Assembly: GCF_003149745.1 (NCBI RefSeq)
Contig: NZ_QGEG01000001.1
Span: 62,001 to 126,000 of the forward strand
Length of the DNA: 64,000 nt
DNA from: Flagellimonas aquimarina
GTDB taxonomy: Bacteria > Bacteroidota > Bacteroidia > Flavobacteriales > Flavobacteriaceae
Direction: 5' to 3'
Shown: one piece after another, positions 33,833-42,311 of the stretch
Layout: the number at the start of each line of letters is the position of its first letter
How positions within the stretch are numbered: position 1 is the stretch's first letter
The notes under the pieces: generated by a model
Told to the model about the DNA's origin: nothing
The model's database searches: none
What the model saw: only the letters and a program-made list of their open reading frames with translations
Made by a program: the position numbers and the translations under genes

Positions 33833-33848
33833 ATACCGGCTTTTATTT
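33817..33848. terminator. terminator after the homogentisate cluster
   Basis: AAAAGCCG (33817-33824) pairs with CGGCTTTT (33837-33844), with a partly paired A+T loop, followed by ATTTTA. The stop codon of the aminotransferase is within the loop (33830-33832). The A-run at left gives some function on the other strand for the lipoprotein gene. Confidence 0.75.
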
Positions 33849-33865
33849 TACAGTAAGTATATTTT

Positions 33866-34366
33866 TTATTGTCTTGTGAAAACCGCATCTGCTCCCGCAT
33901 AATTGTTTTCATCAATACTTTCACCTGGAATTATCAGAGTATCACCATCTAGCTGAATGGTAATTATCTGATCACCTTCGCCTTCGGTTGAAATTGTTAA
34001 CTGATCCCCATCTAAAACCCATAGTGAAGATACAACGTCGCTTTCCGTGGGGCATGGAATATCCAATCCCCCCACGCCTACATTTATAGATAAAAAATTG
34101 GCCTTACTATCAGATATCACCGTACTATTCTCATTAAAAGTAAACGTGACCAAATCGCAATTTATACCTTGTAGAAACGCAATAATTTGCTTTCCAAACT
34201 CCAAGTCATCATCGTTCACGCTACTATCAATCATTAAATCCGTCAACACCCAAGTACCAACTAATGTATCCTCAGCAGGAGTATCACCAGAATCATCTGA
34301 ACTGTCTGAAGAACAGGATAGTATAAAAAAAGTAGTCAAAAAAAGTAGTAGTACATTCTTTTTCAT
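33866..34366 (-). CDS. lipocalin-like lipoprotein
   Basis: 166 aa. Signal peptide with lipobox ILSC (Cys18) followed by an SSDSSDDSGD acidic spacer, the typical Bacteroidota surface-lipoprotein signal (Cys then Ser/Asp). The rest begins LVGTWVLTDLMI and alternates strands (TFTFNENSTVIS, WVLDGDQLTIS, IITIQLDGDTLII), the usual pattern of lipocalin-like proteins of the DUF5004/PF13648 type. Function is probably binding or structural. It stands alone on the minus strand, 71 bp downstream of the DUF5916 gene. Confidence 0.82.
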   Translation of the reverse strand: MKKNVLLLFLTTFFILSCSSDSSDDSGDTPAEDTLVGTWVLTDLMIDSSVNDDDLEFGKQIIAFLQGINCDLVTFTFNENSTVISDSKANFLSINVGVGGLDIPCPTESDVVSSLWVLDGDQLTISTEGEGDQIITIQLDGDTLIIPGESIDENNYAGADAVFTRQ

Positions 34367-34437
34367 GGTTTTTAGTTTGAGGTTTTGTTAGAAATTAACG
34401 GAAAAACCTATGAAATAGTACTACCAATTATGGTTTC

Positions 34438-37089
34438 TTAAAGAACAAATCTATATGTAGCCTTTAATAAAAAGATATTTTGAGGTTTTTGACCAAAAAT
34501 ATTATCACCTAAACTAGATAACAATCCGGCGGATGGATTACCGTCTTGAGATACATCTTGAGACCATACAAGAAAAATTTCCGATCCTGGAATATACTCC
34601 CAACGAATGACCAAATTAGAACGAAATTGAACAAAGGAAAAGTTTGGGTCATCAAAACTGAAATCTTCAACTCCATTTAAATTCTCATCTACGGAGTATG
34701 TATCTTCAACCAAAGAGATTTGGTCAGCATTATAACCTGTAAATCTGTCTTCAAACTGTTTTGCAGATGCATTGGTAACATGCTTAAAATTGGAATACCT
34801 GCCTCTTGATATAAAAGGTTGCCCCCAATATTGAATGGTCAAATTTGGGTTGATCGTGTAGTTTAACCGAAATGACATGCTTAATGTACGTTGTTCAATT
34901 TCACCATTAAGATACCTTGGTGAACCATTTACATCATCAAAATTGTCAATAAACTGCAACCTATCATTATTGATTCTTATGGAAGGAAATGCGGAAACAC
35001 GTATTGCATTTATAGGCTGATAGGTTACCCCTGCCTCAATAAAATATTGTCTATATGAATTATCTACTGCCTTTGCCCCCCTATGAAAAGCATTAAAACG
35101 AACTTTTTTACGACTGTCAGTTCTAATGCTATTCCAAAAACTAATTTCTGGGGACTGTCTCAATCTTGGACCTCCCCTTAACGCAAAATTGGAATACTGA
35201 ATTGGTGCATAGTTAAATCCGAAGTTGGAAAACCAGTTATTTTTCCAATTTTGCCAGCTATTGGTGTTAAAACGCAAACTATTATGGTTACCATCAAAGT
35301 CCCAAGCACTCCAGTGGTTATAATTGATTCCAACTCTTCTAAAGGTACTATCTGGTTTTAGGGTTTGGTAACCGATCCAAGTATAGTGTCTAATATCATC
35401 CGCTTGTCTTTGAAAGCCCAAGTCATTCAATTCCAATTCTGGAGATCGCCATGTGCCTCCAGTTTCAAACTTCCAATGACCATTCCCAACCTTACCAATT
35501 TGAATATTTCCACCACTACCTGTCAATGAAGTTCTTGTAGAGTCTACAACTACATGATTGGCTCCTACGCGTTGAAATAGATGAGTTATGGATTCTTGTG
35601 TATTTTTTATAGCCTCCTCGCTGCCATTAACATGACTTAGAATAACATTACCTTCTAGGTACCAATCCCTGTTGTTCCATTGGTGCTTGAAGTCAACGCC
35701 TCCTGTATAGGCAGATGTATGTAAGAAACTAAGCTCTTCTGTTAAATTATCTCTATTTGCTGCCGTAAAAATAGCTCCCAGATAAGAATTTCTGTCATTA
35801 AAGTCTTTCTGGACTCTACCAACAAAATAATTGGTCAAAGGTTCCACCATTTCTCGTCGTCGTTCCCCATTATCGCCACTAATAGTGGCATACCTTTTTG
35901 AGGTTACACTTTCCAACACACCCAAAGCCCATCCATTTTTTGTCTTGCCGCTAAATTTCGCCGCACCAATAATTGGGGTGTTGTCTGGCTGATCTAAAAA
36001 CTCATTATCGTCTGTATCTGGTGAACCCTGAGGACTTCGACCTATGCGCCTGGAGTAGAAAACATTGTCAAAACCAAAAGTATTGCCAGCTTCAGATTGA
36101 GAAACCCTAAAATCAAAAATGTTCTTGTTTTCTACAAAAAATGGTCGCTGTTCCCTAAAGAAAATCTGAAAACCATCTAAAGCTATCGCAGATGGATCGG
36201 CCTCAACCTGTCCAAAATCAGGGTTGACGGTTAAATCCAGTGTAAGATCATTGGTGACCCCAATTTTAGCATCAAGGCCTACGGTAATATCATTTTCACT
36301 ACCATCCCTAAAAGGGTTTCCTTCTTCTGCTTCATAGGTTTCACCGCTGGTGACGGTATACGGTTGAATTTCCAATTGTTTTTGAGGTTCTATGTTCTTA
36401 AGGCCGTGAAGCTCTCCAAATTCACTTACCCACCCTGGCGTATCAATTGGTTTTCGTTGCCAAAGTGAGCGTTCTTCGGCTCTAAAAAATCTTCTTGTAG
36501 ATTGTAATCCCCAAACTTGATTCTCTTCTCCGCCAAATTTTAGCTGACTTAACGGAATCCTTAGTTCTGCTGTCCACCCCTCTTCATCTATGTTTGTTTT
36601 TGTATACCATATTGGATTCCAGCTACCATCCCAATTATTTCCATTGTTAGAAACAAATTCATCTCCTTTAACCCCAGCAACGGTGGCAGTAAAAGAAAAT
36701 GCTGTTCGTTTATCGTGATAACTATCTATATTAAATTCTATCCAATCTCCTTCAAAACCATCTCTTCGTGATAATCGTTTTACAATTTTATCGGGTTCAG
36801 CATCATAACAACGCACACCTATATATAGGTTCTTGCTATCATACACAATTTTAAATTTGGTCTGATAACTTGGAGGGGTATTTTCATCTGGTTGAAATTC
36901 CACATACTCCCCAGCCCACTCAACAAGATTCCATGCCTCATCATTCAGCAGGCCATCTACTGTTGGTGGTGGTTCGTTTTCAATTGGCTTTGTTACGTAA
37001 ATTTTTTTGGGTACAACTTCTGTTGAGTCTTGTGCACTTATACAAATAGAAAAAAATAGGAACGTGAAGAGAAGAACTGATTTTTTCAC
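34438..37089 (-). CDS. DUF5916 outer-membrane beta-barrel protein with CBM9-like domain
   Basis: 883 aa. Signal peptide 1-19 (ICISAQ). Residues 35-220 are a family-9 carbohydrate-binding-like domain (PTVDGLLNDEAWNLVEW, KIVYDSKNLYIGVRCYD, GDWIEFNIDSYHD, EEGWTAELRIPLSQL). From about 245 the sequence is a long beta-barrel with many aromatic-ended strands and a final Phe-rich strand (KATYRFVL), typical of outer-membrane insertion. The turn QVEADPSAIAL then FREQRPFFVENKN is diagnostic of the family. No ligand is known. It is not next to a polysaccharide locus, so I make no sugar assignment. Confidence 0.9.
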   Translation of the reverse strand: MKKSVLLFTFLFFSICISAQDSTEVVPKKIYVTKPIENEPPPTVDGLLNDEAWNLVEWAGEYVEFQPDENTPPSYQTKFKIVYDSKNLYIGVRCYDAEPDKIVKRLSRRDGFEGDWIEFNIDSYHDKRTAFSFTATVAGVKGDEFVSNNGNNWDGSWNPIWYTKTNIDEEGWTAELRIPLSQLKFGGEENQVWGLQSTRRFFRAEERSLWQRKPIDTPGWVSEFGELHGLKNIEPQKQLEIQPYTVTSGETYEAEEGNPFRDGSENDITVGLDAKIGVTNDLTLDLTVNPDFGQVEADPSAIALDGFQIFFREQRPFFVENKNIFDFRVSQSEAGNTFGFDNVFYSRRIGRSPQGSPDTDDNEFLDQPDNTPIIGAAKFSGKTKNGWALGVLESVTSKRYATISGDNGERRREMVEPLTNYFVGRVQKDFNDRNSYLGAIFTAANRDNLTEELSFLHTSAYTGGVDFKHQWNNRDWYLEGNVILSHVNGSEEAIKNTQESITHLFQRVGANHVVVDSTRTSLTGSGGNIQIGKVGNGHWKFETGGTWRSPELELNDLGFQRQADDIRHYTWIGYQTLKPDSTFRRVGINYNHWSAWDFDGNHNSLRFNTNSWQNWKNNWFSNFGFNYAPIQYSNFALRGGPRLRQSPEISFWNSIRTDSRKKVRFNAFHRGAKAVDNSYRQYFIEAGVTYQPINAIRVSAFPSIRINNDRLQFIDNFDDVNGSPRYLNGEIEQRTLSMSFRLNYTINPNLTIQYWGQPFISRGRYSNFKHVTNASAKQFEDRFTGYNADQISLVEDTYSVDENLNGVEDFSFDDPNFSFVQFRSNLVIRWEYIPGSEIFLVWSQDVSQDGNPSAGLLSSLGDNIFGQKPQNIFLLKATYRFVL

Positions 37090-37260
37090 TTGATTCGTTT
37101 TTTGATTTGATTGGTTACCTTAAAGACCTAAGAAAAATGAAACAGTTACAGTGTCCATAAATTTTATGCCTTTTTTAACAAAAAAATACCATAACATTGC
37201 TCCCTTGCTTTTAACAAATAAGCACCAATAGAAAAAGTAAAAAATATTCGCAATCAACCA

Positions 37261-37291
37261 TTTGTAATTCAATCTAATAATTGTACATTTG
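37261..37291 (+). promoter_or_regulatory. consensus promoter of rplM-rpsI
   Basis: TTTG (37261-37264), exactly 19 nt, then TACATTTG (37284-37291): a complete match to TTTG-N19-TAnnTTTG. Transcription would start near 37298. A short stem CCCG/CGGG (37295-37298 with 37304-37307) falls at the start of the transcript. Confidence 0.82.
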
Positions 37292-37337
37292 CAGCCCGTT
37301 TATCGGGATAGGTTTTTAAATCAATAATATTCAAGAA

Positions 37338-37793
37338 GTGGACACATTAAGTTATAAGACTATTTCTGCCAATAAATCTACCGTTGACAAACAATGGTTA
37401 TTGGTTGATGCTGAAGGAGAAACGTTAGGAAGGTTGGCGTCAAAAGTGGCCAAGTTACTTAGAGGAAAACATAAGCCAAATTTTACTCCCCATGTTGATT
37501 GTGGTGATAATGTAATCATTATCAACTCTGAGAAAATCACCATGACAGGAAACAAGTGGGAAGATAAAACGTATTTAAGGTACACCGGCTATCCAGGAGG
37601 ACAGCGTTCTACCACGGCACAAGAATTGAAAGACAAGCACCCTGAGAGAATTATTGAAAAGTCTATAAAGGGAATGCTTCCAAAAAACAAGCTAGGTGCT
37701 GAGTTGTTCAGAAACCTAAAAGTATATGTCGGTGCAGAGCATGGACAAGAAGCACAAAAACCAAAAGCAATAAACTTAAACGACTACAAATAA
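37338..37793 (+). CDS. rplM: 50S ribosomal protein L13
   Basis: 151 aa, normal length. The start is GTG at 37338 giving [20 protein letters not shown], the usual flavobacterial opening; no ATG is better placed. Conserved L13 parts are [45 protein letters not shown]-like [21 protein letters not shown] and [16 protein letters not shown]. The stop and the next ATG share a base (TAATG), so rpsI translation is probably coupled. It lies behind a consensus promoter. Confidence 0.97.
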   Translation: MDTLSYKTISANKSTVDKQWLLVDAEGETLGRLASKVAKLLRGKHKPNFTPHVDCGDNVIIINSEKITMTGNKWEDKTYLRYTGYPGGQRSTTAQELKDKHPERIIEKSIKGMLPKNKLGAELFRNLKVYVGAEHGQEAQKPKAINLNDYK

Positions 37794-38179
37794 TGGAAGT
37801 GGTTCATAAGATTGGTAGAAGAAAAACAGCGGTGGCAAGAGTTTATGTTTCTGAAGGAAAAGGAAACATCACCATCAATAAAAGAGACTTAAAAGACTAC
37901 TTTACAACCGCTACATTACAATATAAGGTAAAACAACCCTTTGCATTGACCAATACCGAAGACAATTACGATGTAAAAGTAAATGTATACGGAGGCGGAA
38001 TCACTGGTCAAGCAGAAGCTGTTCGTTTGGCATTGTCAAGAGTAATGTGTGAAATTGACGAAGAGAACAGATTGGCTCTTAAACCAGAAGGTTTGTTGAC
38101 AAGGGATCCAAGAATGGTTGAGAGAAAGAAATTCGGTCAGAAAAAAGCCCGTAAGAAATTCCAGTTCTCTAAACGTTAA
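37793..38179 (+). CDS. rpsI: 30S ribosomal protein S9
   Basis: 128 aa. Conserved features are IGRRKTAVARVYVSEGKGNI, VYGGGITGQAEAVRLALSRVM, and the basic tail KFGQKKARKKFQFSKR, whose last Arg reaches the ribosomal P site. It overlaps rplM by one base. A hairpin follows at 38222-38244. Confidence 0.97.
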   Translation: MEVVHKIGRRKTAVARVYVSEGKGNITINKRDLKDYFTTATLQYKVKQPFALTNTEDNYDVKVNVYGGGITGQAEAVRLALSRVMCEIDEENRLALKPEGLLTRDPRMVERKKFGQKKARKKFQFSKR

Positions 38180-38185
38180 TATTAC

Positions 38186-38250
38186 AGGTACGTTTGTACC
38201 TATTATATAAAGTTCATTGAAAACCCTGAAACAATTTCAGGGTTAATATT
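38186..38250 (+). terminator. hairpins downstream of rpsI
   Basis: Two hairpins follow the rpsI stop. AGGTAC/GTACCT (38186-38191 with 38196-38201, loop GTTT) is close to the stop. AACCCTGAAA/TTTCAGGGTT (38222-38231 with 38235-38244, loop CAA) is a perfect 10-bp stem followed by AATATTTT. The second is the likely terminator, though its T-tract is weak, so some read-through to rpsB is possible. Confidence 0.6.
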
Positions 38251-38388
38251 TTAACCAAGTTGTCGTTGTTCCAAAGAGCAAAATCGACTTTTTGGAATTT
38301 AGTTTAGCATCTAAATGAATAGGGCGAACAGTTTTCTGCGACCACCAATTCATTGCTAATACAACGGAACGTAAACTAATTACAAAAA

Positions 38389-39582
38389 ATGGCAAGTAAA
38401 ATTGAAGTTAAAAACTTACTAGAAGCAGGTGTACATTTTGGTCACCTAACAAGAAAGTGGAATCCTAACATGTCTCCCTACATCTACATGGAGCGCAACG
38501 GAATCCATGTTATTAATCTCTACAAGACTGTAGCAAAACTTGATGAGGCCAATGAGGCACTTAAAAAGATTGCTGCATCAGGAAGAAAAATTCTTTTTGT
38601 AGCCACAAAGAAACAAGCTAAGGACATTGTTGCGGAGAAAGTATCTAACGTAAACATGCCCTATATTACTGAAAGATGGCCAGGTGGTATGCTGACCAAC
38701 TTTGTCACTATTCGTAAAGCCGTTAAAAAAATGGCTGCTATTGATAGAATGAAAAAGGATGGTACATTCAAAACACTTTCCAAAAAAGAAAGACTCCAAG
38801 TTGATCGCTTAAGGGCCAAATTGGAGAAAAACTTAGGTTCCATTTCTGACATGACCAGACTCCCTGGTGCAATTTTTATTGTTGATACCATGCGCGAGCA
38901 CATCGCTGTAAAGGAAGCTCAAAAACTGAATATTCCAATTTTTGCAATTGTGGATACCAATTCTGACCCAAGACCAATAGATTATGTAATTCCTGCAAAT
39001 GATGATGCCGGAAAATCTATTGAAGTTATTTTGACAGAGGTAACCAATGCAGTAGCTGAAGGACTATCTGAGCGCAAAAATGACAAACAAGAAGGAAAGG
39101 AAACCGAAGCCAAAAAAGCTCCTGGAACAGAAGAAAAAGCTCCAGCAAAAGCAAAAGAGCCTGCTGTTGCCAAAGAAGCAGTTGAACCTGTTAAAGAAAA
39201 GGTAGAAGAAGTAGCTGTTACCAAAGAAGTTGCTAAACCTGTTGAAGAAAAAGCAGAAGAAGTTGCTGCAGAAGTTAAAGAAGAACCTAAAGTAGAGGAG
39301 AAAAAGGCTAAGAAAACCGCAAAAGCAAAAGCTGATGATTTAACAAAAGTTGAAGGCATTGGTCCTAAAGCTGCAGAGGCCTTAACAAATAGTGGTATAG
39401 CCACTTTTGGAAATCTTGCAAAAGCAGATCCAGAAAAAGTAAAAGAAATCTTGACTGAGGCTAGCTCAAGAATGGCTCATTTAGACCCAACAACTTGGCC
39501 AAAGCAAGCTCAAATGGCTGCTGATGGCAAGTGGGATGAATTAAAAGAATGGCAAGACAACGCCAAAGGTGGGGTTGAATAA
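38389..39582 (+). CDS. rpsB: 30S ribosomal protein S2 with long C-terminal extension
   Basis: 397 aa, about 150 longer than E. coli S2. Residues 1-225 are ordinary S2 (LLEAGVHFGHLTRKWNPNM, ERWPGGMLTNFVTIRKAV, DTNSDPRPIDYVIPANDDA). From 226 to 314 runs a Lys/Glu/Ala/Val-rich linker with repeats such as KEAVEPVKEKVEEVAVTKE. Residues 315-397 form a helix-hairpin-helix-like domain (DDLTKVEGIGPKAAEALTNS) ending WPKQAQMAADGKWDELKEWQ, a tail of the kind seen at the end of flavobacterial L21. The extension is in frame and ends naturally. It precedes tsf as in nearly all bacteria. Confidence 0.95.
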   Translation: MASKIEVKNLLEAGVHFGHLTRKWNPNMSPYIYMERNGIHVINLYKTVAKLDEANEALKKIAASGRKILFVATKKQAKDIVAEKVSNVNMPYITERWPGGMLTNFVTIRKAVKKMAAIDRMKKDGTFKTLSKKERLQVDRLRAKLEKNLGSISDMTRLPGAIFIVDTMREHIAVKEAQKLNIPIFAIVDTNSDPRPIDYVIPANDDAGKSIEVILTEVTNAVAEGLSERKNDKQEGKETEAKKAPGTEEKAPAKAKEPAVAKEAVEPVKEKVEEVAVTKEVAKPVEEKAEEVAAEVKEEPKVEEKKAKKTAKAKADDLTKVEGIGPKAAEALTNSGIATFGNLAKADPEKVKEILTEASSRMAHLDPTTWPKQAQMAADGKWDELKEWQDNAKGGVE

Positions 39583-39612
39583 CCTATAACCAATTTAACG
39601 TTGTCCTAAAAC

Positions 39613-39633
39613 AAAACACTTATATAGTGTTTT
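39613..39633 (+). promoter_or_regulatory. hairpin between rpsB and tsf
   Basis: AAAACACT (39613-39620) pairs with AGTGTTTT (39626-39633) around the loop TATAT, 30 nt before the tsf start. It is A+T-rich and followed by TACTTTAC, so it is a weak terminator at most. It may lower tsf expression relative to rpsB or act as an RNA processing site. Confidence 0.4.
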
Positions 39634-39663
39634 ACTTTACATAAATTTTTAAATACAGAAAAA

Positions 39664-40488
39664 ATGGCAAAGATTACCGCCGCAGAAGTAAATAAATTAA
39701 GAAAGACCACCGGAGCCGGTATGATGGATTGCAAAAATGCTTTAGTAGAAGCTGATGGTGATTTTGAAAAAGCAATTGAAATCCTTAGAAAGAAAGGTCA
39801 AAAAGTAGCAGCTAAAAGAGCCGACAGGGATTCCTCTGAAGGTGCAGCTATCGCCAAAGTAAATGAAGACAATACAAGTGGGGTGATTATCTCCCTAAAT
39901 TGTGAGACCGACTTTGTAGCCAAAAATGAAACCTTTGTAAAGCTCGCAAATGATTTAGCGGACTTGGCCTTAGGTCAGGACAGTAAAGATGCTTTCTTGA
40001 ATGCATCTTTCAATGGAATGAGCGTTGCTGAAAAGTTAACTGAGCAAACAGGTGTAATTGGAGAAAAAATTGAAATAGGAAGTTTTGAGAAATTGGAAGC
40101 TTCTTTTGTAGGTTCATATATCCACGCCGGAAACAGGATTGCAACTTTGGTTGGCTTATCAGCCGCTGTTGATGGTTCTGCTGAAGCAGCTAAAGATGTT
40201 GCTATGCAAGCCGCCGCTATGAACCCTGTTGCGCTAAATGAAGAAGGTGTTGATCAATCTGTTATCGATAAAGAAATTGAGATAGCCAAAGATCAGTTGC
40301 GTCAAGAAGGTAAACCAGAAGCCATGTTAGACAACATTGCCAAAGGAAAACTGAAAAGATTTTTCAAAGACAATACATTGGTAAATCAGGATTTTATCAA
40401 AGACAGCAAACAAAGTGTTGCCCAATATGTAAAATCTGTTGATGCTTCTTTAGAGGTTACAGGATTTTCTAGAGTAGCCTTGGGATAA
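39664..40488 (+). CDS. tsf: translation elongation factor Ts
   Basis: 274 aa. The N-terminal UBA-like domain ITAAEVNKLRKTTGAGMMDCKNAL carries the family signature; the core holds ISLNCETDFVAKNETF, which includes the TDFV motif that displaces Mg2+ from EF-Tu, and the C-terminal half the IHAGNRIATLVGL strand. EF-Ts recharges EF-Tu with GTP. It lies 81 bp downstream of rpsB and is followed by a strong terminator. Confidence 0.97.
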   Translation: MAKITAAEVNKLRKTTGAGMMDCKNALVEADGDFEKAIEILRKKGQKVAAKRADRDSSEGAAIAKVNEDNTSGVIISLNCETDFVAKNETFVKLANDLADLALGQDSKDAFLNASFNGMSVAEKLTEQTGVIGEKIEIGSFEKLEASFVGSYIHAGNRIATLVGLSAAVDGSAEAAKDVAMQAAAMNPVALNEEGVDQSVIDKEIEIAKDQLRQEGKPEAMLDNIAKGKLKRFFKDNTLVNQDFIKDSKQSVAQYVKSVDASLEVTGFSRVALG

Positions 40489-40510
40489 TACCTAACTACT
40501 AAAATCATAA

Positions 40511-40542
40511 AAAAGCCCGTTTTTTAAGAAACGGGCTTTTTG
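40511..40542. terminator. terminator after tsf (bidirectional)
   Basis: AAAAGCCCGTTT (40511-40522) pairs with AAACGGGCTTTT (40529-40540), a perfect 12-bp stem with loop TTTAAG and T/A runs on both sides. It ends both tsf and the convergent DUF4097 operon. Confidence 0.9.
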
Positions 40543-40564
40543 TTTATGTCACATTCAAGACATA

Positions 40565-41380
40565 TTATTTTGATTTTATCAAAATATCACCATTAAAAGT
40601 CTTGAACAGCATTTCTGGGCCACCACCATTTATCTTGCCCCTAACCCATTGTTCTATCTTAACTTTATAGGTTCCTGAAGAATTGTTTTTATTTACCTCA
40701 GGTTTGTTGGCGGCAATTTGCATATCAAAATCAGTGAAAATTTCACCCATGTCGGATTTTGCCTTCACATCAGCTTTAAGAGAACTGGGGAAAGTAATAT
40801 CCACATCTCCATTTAAACTGCTAAAGGCCATATTTGCATCTTTTGTAATACTATCAAAGTGAACTTTTATATCTCCGTTAACCGTATCTGTAGACGCTGA
40901 ACCACTTACCGATTCCAATGTGATCTTGCCATTGACATTGCTTATCTCCATTTCTCCATTTACTCCCTTTACAGAAATGTTTCCATCATTAACCGTAGAA
41001 AGCTTCAATGAAAAATTCTTGGGGACCTTCACTTCTAAATTGGTTATCTTGTTCCATTGCTCATTGATTATTTGAACTACATTGTTCTTTTCTTCCGCAC
41101 TTATCGCCAAGGAGGAGCTTTGAATACGCTTCATACCATCCCGAGTATCTTCATCTATATAATGTCGTTTTTCACTTCCAAAGGAAGCTTTTATAACAAC
41201 CTCTTTACCATCATAAGCTTCAACATGGATTGAACCTGATATCTGCTCAATGACCAACTTTCCAGAATTGCTTGGATTACTCAGGGGAACCGAAAACAGA
41301 TCAATGGTCTTCTCTTGGGCAATTATGTTACTTACAATGAACATTGCAGCCAACACAGTTATAAATTTTGCTTTCTTCAT
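40565..41380 (-). CDS. exported DUF4097-type beta-helix protein (copy 2)
   Basis: 271 aa from the ATG at 41380 (MKKAKFITVLAAMFIVSNIIAQ, a signal peptide); the frame is open further but that overlaps the preceding gene. The mature protein has the short beta-strand repeats of the DUF4097 adhesin-like fold: DGNISVKGVNGEMEIS, NVNGKITLESVSGSAS, TVNGDIKVHF, SLNGDVDITFP, DMGEIFTDFD, TFNGDILIKSK. It is the last gene of the ECF-sigma operon, four bases after its paralogue. Possibly a surface or periplasmic structural protein; true role unknown. Confidence 0.85.
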   Translation of the reverse strand: MKKAKFITVLAAMFIVSNIIAQEKTIDLFSVPLSNPSNSGKLVIEQISGSIHVEAYDGKEVVIKASFGSEKRHYIDEDTRDGMKRIQSSSLAISAEEKNNVVQIINEQWNKITNLEVKVPKNFSLKLSTVNDGNISVKGVNGEMEISNVNGKITLESVSGSASTDTVNGDIKVHFDSITKDANMAFSSLNGDVDITFPSSLKADVKAKSDMGEIFTDFDMQIAANKPEVNKNNSSGTYKVKIEQWVRGKINGGGPEMLFKTFNGDILIKSK

Positions 41381-41384
41381 GACT

Positions 41385-42248
41385 TTATATTTTTTTGATG
41401 AATACATTCCCGTTTAGTGTTTCAAAATCAAAATCCACCTGACCATCGCCAATCTGAACTATAGGCTTAGCTTCATACTTATATTTTGCTCCCATTTTGC
41501 CCCCGTTCTTTTTATCGGCTTTCATAAATTGTTTGTTTATATCAAAATCCGTGTACATTTCTCCGTTCATGCTTTTAAATGAAATATTGGCCGAAAGTGC
41601 TTTCTGATATGAAATATTGATATCTCCATTTAGAGAGTAATATCTAGACGAGCTTTTAGGGTTACTGGCGTAAGAAATGGTAACACCTCCATTAATACAG
41701 TTCACCTTAGTTTCTCCCGTTATGTTGGTCAAAGTGATTCCTCCATTTATGTTTTCAGCAATTACAAGGTCACCTCCCGTATTTTTCACCAATACCTCCC
41801 CATCATTTACAGTGCTGACATCAATTTTTATTGAATTGGGAACCTTTACCTTAAAATTTAATTTATGCCCATATAGAGGTTCATTGTTATTGTTGCACCA
41901 ATTATACCTAAGGTTATCCTTATCAAATTGAATATATGGAGCACCAGGATGAAGTATCACCCTGTTTGCCTCTTGGACAATCTTAAGTTTAAGTTCCTGT
42001 TTCCCTAAGTCCAAATTTGAAGTATTGTCCGCCGTAATAGTTTTTTCAACTTCTAAAACGATTTGATTTCCGCTATATCCTTCAAGTGATATTGAGCCAA
42101 AAACATTCTTAATAACCAACGTGTTATCCGTACTGTTAGAAAGAGGGATTTCTTTTTTAATTTGCTCTACAAATTTTTCCTGTTGCGCTTTTGTGCACTG
42201 TATGCCAACAATTAAGAATAGGCACATCGTAAAAATTAATTGTTTCAT
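41385..42248 (-). CDS. exported DUF4097-type beta-helix protein (copy 1)
   Basis: 287 aa, signal peptide 1-21 (IVGIQCTKAQQ). Repeats of the same kind as its neighbour: DGEVLVKNTGGDLVIA, ENINGGITLTNITGETKVN, CINGGVTISYA, SLNGDINISYQ, SMNGEMYTDFD, TLNGNVFIKK. The two proteins share length, order and the EMYTDFDI/EIFTDFDM segment, so they come from a duplication. It contains a Cys at the tip of one repeat (VNCING). It follows the HEAT-repeat membrane gene by 63 bp. Confidence 0.85.
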   Translation of the reverse strand: MKQLIFTMCLFLIVGIQCTKAQQEKFVEQIKKEIPLSNSTDNTLVIKNVFGSISLEGYSGNQIVLEVEKTITADNTSNLDLGKQELKLKIVQEANRVILHPGAPYIQFDKDNLRYNWCNNNNEPLYGHKLNFKVKVPNSIKIDVSTVNDGEVLVKNTGGDLVIAENINGGITLTNITGETKVNCINGGVTISYASNPKSSSRYYSLNGDINISYQKALSANISFKSMNGEMYTDFDINKQFMKADKKNGGKMGAKYKYEAKPIVQIGDGQVDFDFETLNGNVFIKKI

Positions 42249-42311
42249 TGTTTTTAGTTTTAACTGTTCATGATTTGATTAATCCCATAACGGGATGGAT
42301 TGATAAATAGA

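Noticed and set aside
38982..39404. 140-codon minus-strand frame opposite the rpsB tail
   Set aside because: It results from the Lys/Glu/Ala-rich repeats of the S2 linker read backwards (Ser/Phe/Ala-rich) and is low complexity.
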